A DNA stretch of 64,000 bases. Origin: Sanguinoderma infundibulare. Taxonomy: Eukaryota > Basidiomycota > Agaricomycetes > Polyporales > Polyporaceae. The stretch covers positions 1,674,001 through 1,738,000 of the forward strand of contig JAVLRN010000007.1 in NCBI GenBank assembly GCA_032821775.1, in the 5' to 3' direction. Shown here piece after piece: positions 56,365-64,000 of this stretch. The notes beneath the pieces are model-generated. The model saw only the letters and a program-made list of their open reading frames with translations. It had not been told where the DNA came from and made no database searches. The number at the start of each line of letters is the position of its first letter. Positions within the stretch are counted from its first letter, which is position 1. The position numbers and the translations under genes are program-made.

Positions 56365-57862
56365 ATGATCAACCTCCTCCTCGTCCTCCTCCTTTCCTCC
56401 CCGTCTCTCCTCACCCCCGTCCGCTGCACCCCCGTCGACTGGCTCAGAAAACTCGCAGGGCCCACAGGTCCCGGCAGTGCCCGAGATGACAGCAGCTGGC
56501 TCTGGGGTTGGGCTTGGGCCTCCGATGGTAGCGTCTCCGTCGTCGACAGAACACCGCCCGTCACTTTCCCCGCTCGCCCGGCCTCGTTTGGTGCCGAGCT
56601 CGCTGATCCGCTCTTGGGCTATGTGATCCCACTGTCCTCGTTCACTGCGCCTTGTCCGAAGGACACCGAAGAACCCACAAACGAGACGGTTATCGCCTTT
56701 CGATTCGAAGCGGACCCTATTCTTGGATGTCCCGAACTTTGTCTTAGCGGGGACCACCAGCCGGAGGATGCGGATACTTGGATTGCGCTTGTCCAGCGCG
56801 GTGGGTGCCCCTTCGTCGAGAAGGCGCGCCAGGCGCAGAAGCTGGGTGCCAAGGCGGTTGTAGTTGGGGGAGACAGGAATAACCCCGATGCTTTGCTTAA
56901 CATGTTCAGCGAAAGTGAGTCTCCGTTGCTCGTGCAGTTTCCCTTCCTTAACGTGTTCGCGCCCCCGTAGAGGATGCGTCGGACGTCAAGATCGCCGCTA
57001 CATACATCAAGTATTGGGACTACGTTCAGCTCACGGCTATGATAGCAACATCTAACACCACACACAACGGCTTGAAGACCCTTTCGCTTCTCATCAGTAC
57101 CGAGTATTCCGCCTGGGAGTGGTATTCGTGAGTCTTGCCCTTGCATCGCGCAGGATGTCGGCCACGCCTAACTCGCCGACCCACAGTCCAATAATCACCT
57201 TCATAATCATTCTCTTGCTTCCCTCTCTTCTCACCTTCCTTACCCTCCTTATCCATCGTGTACGGGCTGCCCGCGCAGCTCAGCGCGATAGGGCGCCGGA
57301 GGATATCGTACACAAGTTCCCTTCTCGCGTATGGACCGGTACCGGTTGGGAGAAGCAGGAACCTTTATTCATTCCCGCGGACTCCGTCAACGCTGATGGA
57401 GATCTTGAGAGGGGACCGGACGCTTCGTCAAGTTCGCATGACCCGATGCCGGCATGGGTGGAGGAGCAGGTGGAGTGCGCCATCTGCTTGGAGATGTTCG
57501 TCAAGGGCGATCGCGTGCGCGTCCTCCCTTGCTACCACCTCTTCCACATCGACGAGATTGATGAGTGGTTGATTCATAAAAAGAAGTTGGTGAGTAGTTG
57601 GGTTGTCAACATACGTGCGACAAGCAACCATTTCTGACCTTGTCCGCAATAGTGTCCCATCTGCAAGGCGGATGTGACGCAGCCACATTCACCATCCCCT
57701 GCGCCCGCTTCTGCCGACGCACATCATGACCATGACCATGACCATGACCATGACCAGCCCACGTCCTCGCGAGCACCGTCTTCGTCTGTGCATCCAGACG
57801 AGCGGACGCCTCTCCTCCAGTCCCCCTCCAATCAGCAAGCCAATCCTCCAACACCAACCTAA
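56365..57862 (+). CDS. PA-TM-RING type E3 ubiquitin ligase
   Basis: Exons: 56365-56914, 56971-57127, 57187-57589, 57653-57862 (439 aa from the chosen start). The start at 56365 gives a good signal peptide ([21 protein letters not shown]); the frame is open further upstream, so a longer form is possible. The lumenal PA domain contains [17 protein letters not shown] and [13 protein letters not shown] membrane helix ([21 protein letters not shown]) follows, then a cytosolic RING: CAIC, then [10 protein letters not shown], then [16 protein letters not shown]. In the RING the position that normally holds the sixth ligand reads Glu (HIDEIDEWL where HxxCIDxWL is expected). The C-terminal tail has a (His-Asp)n repeat from CATGAC units at 57725-57754. 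Such ligases act in endosomal or vacuolar protein sorting and turnover. Confidence 0.87.
57725..57754 (+). repeat. Coding microsatellite (CATGAC)5
   Basis: Five perfect tandem hexamers encode alternating His-Asp in the RING protein's C-terminal tail. Length polymorphism is expected. Confidence 0.85.
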
Positions 57863-59375
57863 CTTATCGTTGTTGGACGCGCAGCGAGCTGCGTTCACGA
57901 CAGTCATGACCCATACCCTGGACATGGGGCCATCGGACCTCAACCCCTTACAGTACGTCGCCCGCTGGGCTCTTATTGTAGGTGTACTTGCTTTGCTTTG
58001 GGGAAGTAAGATCAGCGCAGTCTGTGTAATACATAGGTGTACCGTTGCTCAGTCGAATGCATTGACCCCACCGAGATGAACTCGATCTGCTCGCTCTATT
58101 TCTGCGACAGAGGCCTGCGGGTGTCGCCAGAGCAATCGGGCATGTCGGAAATCGGACCGCCAGCCGAGACCGCAGGCGGTCGGATGACGTAGGGAACGAC
58201 GGCCCAAATGAGGTAGGTTCGTTTCTCCCAAGTCGATGACCCGTGCTCACCTCGTACTTGATATATAGCGACAAGACCTTCTGTCCTCGAGCCACCAAGG
58301 CACCGTCATTTTCGCAGCATGTATTGGAGAACACACGCATGGCGCGCATCAGAACTGATCTTGGCTGCCTTACCCAAGCAATTGTTTTGTTCTGAAACGT
58401 GGGCGGTCCTCGTTCGGACGCGATGCACAATCTTATTGTCTCGCGCCATCTTCGATCGCCGTTCCTTCGACTTGCATGCCCCGCGACCCCCGCGCCGGCG
58501 ACGGGGGGACAAAAGAAAGCGGGCGGGTCGCTTTAGAGTTGGAGCTGACTAAGCCCGTGGGGGGACATTGTTCGCCGTTCTAGTGAGCGGTCGCTCTGCC
58601 TGGACAAGACCCATGATGGACCAAGTTCATCCGCGGACACTCGCCGATGGGGGGTATAAGACAAGGTGCCGGCCAGGCGACAGCCGCTCGTGCCTTCTCG
58701 CGTTCTCGAGCATCGTCGCTGCAGCTTGTGCTGGGATTGTGCTGTCGACTCCTGGCGCGGTTAGCTTCGTCGGACCTTCTTAGTTGAGCTCGGACGCGCT
58801 AGCGCTGCGGTACGTCCAGCAGCACAGGGCTTACTGAATTTCTTGCACTGCGACTCACGACAACTCGGCCCAGGCGTTTGACGTCTAGCTTTTGTGGATC
58901 GGGAGCGGATTCCCGTCTGGTTCTTGCCCCCATCGGCATTCTTGGCTCCCTCCATTCCTTTTTCCACGCACAAACCGCTCCAGCGAGCTTCAGCAGCTCC
59001 GAGAGCTCAGGTGGCACCTTCACCGCGTCACGGCACTGATTCAGATCCATAACTGATCAGGTTAAACGGCGGCGCGCTAACCATCCGGAGCACTCGGGTC
59101 GAGTGGCGCGAGAAACAATAGTTTCGGGCAACGCGTCTCGCAACTCAGGTGAGCGGAAGTGCGCTTATTAACATCTGTGACGGGTCCGATGCTCATGCCG
59201 TCTCTTTTTCTTGTTTGTCCCTTACCGGATCCCCTTGTCTATTCGATCTATATATTAGTCTGCGGCAGGCGGAAGTCGTCGTTTTTCATCCTCCTCTTCC
59301 TTCTGCACCTGCGACACCTTCGAACTTCGACCTACCACAAACCACATTTCGGGGTAGAATTGGAGTAGAGAAAAC
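57863..59375. other. 1.5-kb intergenic region
   Basis: No frame here has domain or splice support. The last ~250 bp upstream of 59376 are pyrimidine-rich and probably hold the promoter and 5' untranslated region of the zinc-finger gene. Confidence 0.4.
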
Positions 59376-61328
59376 ATGAACGGAAACGCCAACAAACGCG
59401 AAGACAACCAATGCGCCGATGGCGACTCCAGCTCAGCTGGCCAGAAGTCTCGCAACCCCCGGTATCGGAGTAAGTCCCTCAAAACACCCACACAACTGCT
59501 CGGAACGCTCACCAGCTCGTGTCTCACTCCAGCGAAACTCTGCCGCAACTTTCCGCTAGGCACCTGCCGCTACGGTGACAGCTGCTCGTATCTGCATGTA
59601 GCGCACACCCCCTCCCCCACAGCACCAATGCTATCTCCCCTCCACACCGTCGCGCGCTCGCTCTTCTACCCCACGCTCTCCCTCCCCGCCTCTTCCCGCT
59701 CGCCTGCGTCGGCGCCCGACGCCCGCCCAGGAACAAGTCCGGGACCCGCTCAGCTCGCACAACCGCACAACCGCACCCACGATGGACGGTCCCGCGCGCC
59801 TCGCCGGGACCAGCCCCACAGGAGCATAAGGGGCCTCCCGCGCGCACGCACGCCCGCCGAGGAGTACGGTGCGAACGATTGTCCCGAAAGCGAGAACGAC
59901 GCTGTGAGGAAGTGGTGGCGCCAGCGCGACGAGTCCGTGTCCTCTGAGAGATACGCCGACGCCGACGCCGACACCGCGCGCCAGCACCCGCCCGCGCCGC
60001 CGGCGACTCCTGTTTCGGTTTTGGGACGCGCGGGGGCCCGGGCGTCATCGCCATGGAAGGACGGGGCAGCCACAGGAGGTGGGGTGGGGAGATATAGGCG
60101 GCAGACGGTGAACCGCGAGGAGACGGCTCAGCTGCTCATTAATCTGTCGACGATGGCGAGGCTAGCTGAGGCGACCAGGACGGTCAAGCATCGGAACCAG
60201 TTCTTCAAGAGTGCGTCCTTCATGTTGTGGGCTGCGGAGGTGGTTAGGCTGATCGTTTGCTTGTGATTGCAGCTAAGCCGTGTCGGTTCTACGCAGAGCC
60301 TTCAGGTTGCGTCAAGGGTGATAGGTGCAACTTGTAAGTGTGGTGCATTATATTTGCCTTCTTGAACGTTGTTGACCGTGCCATGTTAGCATCCATGTGC
60401 ATCCCGATGAAGGGCGTCGTCCAAGCGGTCTCGTTGCAGCTGCAGAGCCGTACTCAGAGAGCGAACCCGAGCTGAGCGGTGCGGAGTCCAGCATGCAGGG
60501 TGACCCGTTGTCTCCATTGTCTCCCAGCACCGCTTCTACGTCAGAGCATGCATCCGAGCACCAAGAGCCAAAGAAGAACTTCTACCCGGTTACATGGCGT
60601 GTGGTGGGTGGTGGGGTTATGATGAGCGGCAAACGTACGTTACAAACTACGTTCCACGGATCATCTGATACTTATACTCATCTTATCGTGTCTTGCGAAC
60701 AGGTGAAGTGTGCGAGAACTTCATGGCAGGGCGTTGTTCAGAGGGTGCGGAGTGTCGATACGCCCACCCCGAAACAAGTGCGTCGCCCTCGCTTCTGTTG
60801 GCCTTGAATGTATCGGAATTGACGTATGCGTCCACAGACGAGTCCGAGTACGCGGTCACCTATCCGGAGCCTCCACCGATGTATAGCCCTATCTCGCCAG
60901 TGATATATGCGTATCCGGTCGTGTACCCAACGATCTCCCCGCCGCAACCATTCGCGCTTCCGGCAATGCCCGGCCCGGGTCACATCCCCCCACCTCCCGC
61001 AGCGGCCATACCTCAAATCCAGACTGCCCAAAACGTACAGACGTACAACATCTGGTCCGGTCTGCCGTACTCGCCGATTGACCCACCCAGCGGTCTTCCG
61101 TATCCGGCCTACTCTCCTCATCGTGTCGTCGATGGAACCACGCTAGTCGAGTCGTCGCCACAGTCATACATGTACCCTGAAGGCGGGCTGTATGCGGAGA
61201 CGCTGTTCGCGGCGAGATCGACGATCAGGCCCGTGTCCACGCCGCCCAGGTCCCTTCATGGGTATGAAGATGGGGTGACGAGAGTACGTCCCGCGCGTTC
61301 TGCTGTCCATCTGTCGACGTGCATCTGA
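59376..61328 (+). CDS. CCCH zinc-finger protein with three fingers
   Basis: Exons: 59376-59469, 59533-60210, 60273-60333, 60390-60634, 60703-61328 (567 aa). It has three CCCH fingers, each consistent with RNA binding: finger 1 CRNFPLGTCRYGDSCSYLH (Cx7Cx5Cx3H), finger 2 CRFYAEPSGCVKGDRCNFIH split across exons 3 and 4 (Cx8Cx5Cx3H), finger 3 CENFMAGRCSEGAECRYAH (Cx7Cx5Cx3H). Between fingers 1 and 2 lies a ~200-residue Ser/Pro/Arg-rich disordered region. The C-terminus is rich in Pro and Tyr (PPPMYSPISPVIYAYPVVYP). The protein probably binds mRNA or acts in its decay or processing; the target is unknown. All introns keep phase, and fingers 2 and 3 each begin just after an intron. Confidence 0.9.
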
Positions 61329-62538
61329 CGGTGTCCCGGTGACCTCAACAGCTGTTCGCTGCGGAAATGCCATGAACCCTCAGATGGTCCGCACAGGAGC
61401 GTGGACTGGACGCTGGTTCATGTCCGCTCATGGGTTCGGTTTCTCAAGATACGACACCGTGTTGTGGTCGCGTCCTCGGGTCCTGTGCTTCGCGCGCCAC
61501 CGAGAAGACGCGCGGCGTCCACATTCGACCTTTCGGTTCCCAGTATCCTTTTTTTGGTGGTGCAAGCCATCCGGTCGGGCACAGACGTGCCCCTCGGTGG
61601 ACTATAGCGCGGTTGTGGGCAAAGCCCGACACCGTGGGTTCCCAGCATCCTTCCTCAGCAGCTTTCCCGGTTTCGGCTAATACGTGTATATCATCTCGTC
61701 TCTCCTCTCTCGCTCGGCATCGTCATCATCCTCATGGACGGACAGAAGAAGCTCCTTCTTTAATCCCACGCAGCTATCCTGCTGCAGTGTGACTCCATCC
61801 GAGACCTACGTTAGAGTTCACGTTCCTCCTATTGCTTCATCGTAATCGTATTCCTCACCGTACCATTTCAGCGCCCCATTCGGTTGTACTCTAGTACCTG
61901 TTCCTGGTCTCTTTGTACATTAATGTTCTTGCTCTGCCGCTGCTGTGTTCTTGCGGCGATGCTCCGTGGTAATGCCGGACGTATTCATAGATGTATCCAT
62001 CTTCTCAGTGTCTTGACGCCTTCGTCAATCTAAAAATGAACTTGTCAGATTGTCTCCACCAACAAGCGATAACCACCTTAAGCTCAGTAGGACATGGTCA
62101 GTTTGAGTTACAAGCTTTGCCAGTCACACACGTCGTGATCGTGAGCGTTCAGAGTATTCCAGCGCGAGTCGGCAGTGGACGGGCGGGACCGACCAGTCGG
62201 ACTGTGACGATCGCGGGCGTCGCAGATCAGGCCGCAATAGGACTTATCAGATAAGATAAGGCGCGTCAGGCCCATCATCGACACGGAAAACCTGTTTGGC
62301 AGAGTTCCTTCCGGGAAGATGTTGCGTGCTCTCTTCGCTTTCTGACTCTTTCCCCTTCTTTGCCCAAGTCCCGCTTACGCGGATCATCACCGCCTCCCGG
62401 GGAGGCCTTACTAACTTATACCTAAACACCCACATACGCCACTCCTCCCGTCTGTGGTGCACCTCCGCTGTCGCTGCCCTCTGCAACGCTGGTCGTCCCA
62501 TTCCTCTCTCTGCACTTGCTCACGACATATCCGTCGAC
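61329..62538. other. Zinc-finger gene 3' region and heme oxygenase promoter
   Basis: 1.2 kb without a supported gene. Plus-strand frames at 61339-61792 overlap one another in different frames and have no domain. The iron-GATA-like site lies at 62246-62262. Confidence 0.45.
62246..62262 (+). promoter_or_regulatory. Iron-GATA-like site upstream of heme oxygenase
   Basis: The sequence ATCAGATAA at 62246-62254 fits the ATCWGATAA consensus of fungal iron-repressor GATA factors (Urbs1/SreA/Fep1 type) and runs into a second AGATAAG. The site is about 285 bp before the heme oxygenase ATG at 62539. Function is inferred from motif and gene identity. Confidence 0.55.
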
Positions 62539-63742
62539 ATGCCTTCGGTCGTAGACCTTTCCAAGCCCATTGCCGTCGTCCTCCGCGAAGGGACCCATGA
62601 AGCCCACGAACGCGCAGAGCACTCCAGGGGAGCCCAATGGCTCACGCGTGGCGAACTCGACCGCGACGAATACGTGCGCTTCCTCATGATGCTCTGGCAC
62701 GTCTACGAGTGAGTTCCCCCCGTCCCTCCACGCATCCCCCCGCAACTGAGACATCATGCGTGTGTCGCCAGTGCCTTCGAGCGCGCCCTCGAGCAGCACG
62801 CCACGCACCCCGTCCTCGCCCCCACGCACAACCCAGGCCTCTTCGCACGCTCCGCGAACCTCGCCGCGGACATCAGCTACATCCTCCAAGTCCCCGAGTC
62901 GTCCTGGCAATCGCACCCCTTCCACACCGCGCTGATGACCGCGCAGCCGCCCGCGCTCTCACGCTACCTGGCACGGATACAGGAACTGGCGGCGGGCCCA
63001 GATCCGTCCCGGCTGCTCGCTCACGCGTACGTCCGCTACCTCGGAGACCTCTCTGGCGGGCAGTTCATTCGGCGGCGCATCGGCAAGGCCTACGGCCTCG
63101 AGGAGGGCGTCGGCGGCCTCAGCTTCTACGACTTCCGGACCCTGACTGGGGCCGTAGGTGAGGCCGCGAACGCTGGAGAGATGAAGTGGATCAAGGAATG
63201 GTACAGGGAGGGCATGAACGACGGCGTCAGGGACAACGTGGACCTCAAAGGTCAGTGCCAGCGGCGTACATACGTGTTCCGGGGTTCGGGGGTGGTGCTT
63301 ACGTACCGGGCACTCTGCAGCTGCGATCCTGGAAGAGGCGAACCTTGCTTTCGAGTTCAATACCGCCATCTTTGACGACCTGAAGACACCTTCCAAGCCG
63401 ACCTCGGTCGCCACTACGGTTGTGCTCCCTTCGCCCCTCCATTCGCCTGTCGATTCTACCTCTCCGTCTCCCCCGTCGACACCGTTCGTGGAGGACATGG
63501 GAGACTCGCCACTGCTTGCTGCCATCAAGGCGCAGGGTGGATCGAAGACTATATTCGAGGCCGCTGAACCGCCTTCGTCTACCTATGCGGTGACATCCGT
63601 GATCGCCTTCATCGCAGCGGTCTCGATAGCGCACTTCGCTCTAGTCGTCGGCGGATTCACTGGTGCAAAGGGATTCGCCAAGCTCGAGCTCTTCACGCAA
63701 TGGCTAGACGACTTATTTGCCTCTGCTCCCGCTCAAGCGTGA
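62539..63742 (+). CDS. Heme oxygenase with a C-terminal membrane anchor
   Basis: Exons: 62539-62708, 62772-63250, 63321-63742 (356 aa). It opens heme to biliverdin, CO and Fe2+ using O2 and reducing equivalents. The proximal heme ligand is probably H23 in GTHEAHERAEH. The distal-helix signature HAYVRYLGDLSGGQFIRRRIG is clear when read in pieces (YLGDLSGGQ). A Ser/Pro-rich linker leads to a C-terminal hydrophobic helix (VTSVIAFIAAVSIAHFALVVG), followed by a short tail, so it is probably ER-anchored like HMX1 and animal HO. The ATG at 62539 is the first that leads into the conserved hel1 region. A possible iron-responsive GATA site is upstream. Confidence 0.94.
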
Positions 63743-64000
63743 TAGCACCTGACGCGGCGTCAGCACTTCGCATCGTACGACACGGATATTTGGGACACAT
63801 CTATCACGGATGTTTTGGGCCGGGATACGGCTCCTGTATATACCCCGGCATAAGGTTTCCTGGAGGTCCGCACGTTACATATGGATACATCTCACTTGTA
63901 CACGTAGTCATGGATAACCTACTCATTTCATCGTCCCATCAGTGCTGCTAAATCAGCCCTTCACGCTAAGCAACAGAGTATCTTAAAGGTAATTGTGTAG
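63743..64000. other. Heme oxygenase 3' region at the window end
   Basis: 258 bp with no supported gene. The short frame at 63700-63951 overlaps the heme oxygenase end in another frame and is a shadow. Confidence 0.4.

Noticed and set aside
61339..61792. Three overlapping plus-strand frames after the zinc-finger gene
   Set aside because: They are in different frames over the same bases, with no domain or splice support. The region fits a 3' untranslated region.
1..64000. CRISPR arrays, bacterial operons or viral genes
   Set aside because: No regularly spaced repeats, no ribosome-binding-site-led operons and no viral hallmark genes. The intron-rich layout is eukaryotic throughout.

Overview
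This is genomic DNA from a filamentous basidiomycete, most likely an Agaricomycete close to the Polyporales. That placement is inferred. It rests on dense genes cut by many 50-60 bp GT-AG introns, moderately high GC, and several basidiomycete-type families: two BTB/POZ proteins of the Agaricomycete type, two F-box/LRR-like proteins, a DUF6535 and a DUF6534 membrane protein, a seven-helix orphan membrane protein, a protoilludene/trichodiene-type terpene synthase, a polyporopepsin-like protease and fungal Egt1. I built the exon models by hand from splice sites and reading phase. In every model given in full, the exon lengths sum to a multiple of three.

Layout, left to right. 0-5 kb: the 5' part of an unrecognised proline-rich gene (minus, cut by the window edge) and BTB protein 1 (minus). 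5-11 kb: eIF3 subunit i and AMP deaminase (both plus). 11-18 kb: DUF6535 and DUF6534 membrane proteins (plus). 18-26 kb: F-box protein 1 (minus), ribonucleotide reductase large subunit (minus), a divergent small gene of unknown function (plus), F-box protein 2 (minus). 26.5-30 kb: the ergothioneine enzyme Egt1 (minus). 30-33 kb: no convincing gene. 33-37 kb: secreted-type aspartic protease fold (plus) and BTB protein 2 (minus). 37.8-45.4 kb: two tandem paralogous CoA-dependent acyltransferases (minus), separated by about 3.8 kb that holds two non-autonomous DNA transposons. 46-52 kb: terpene synthase (plus), seven-helix membrane protein (plus), membrane-anchored aldo-keto reductase (minus). 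52-64 kb: severin/gelsolin-like protein, PA-TM-RING ubiquitin ligase, triple CCCH zinc-finger protein and a membrane-anchored heme oxygenase (all plus).

Three things stand out. (1) The terpene synthase, two acyltransferases and aldo-keto reductase lie within about 14 kb and look like a small terpenoid biosynthetic locus. (2) The ribonucleotide reductase gene has a 4-nt micro-exon and seven perfect MluI cell-cycle boxes in its first introns and in the promoter it shares with an unknown divergent gene, so that gene is a candidate S-phase or dNTP-pool factor. (3) The heme oxygenase carries an iron-GATA-type site in its promoter. The hAT-like miniature element at 40.3-40.9 kb has a perfect 8-bp target duplication and looks recent.

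Housekeeping genes (eIF3i, AMPD, RNR1, Egt1) are intact and interspersed with lineage-specific families, as in ordinary euchromatin with one accessory stretch from about 37 to 52 kb.
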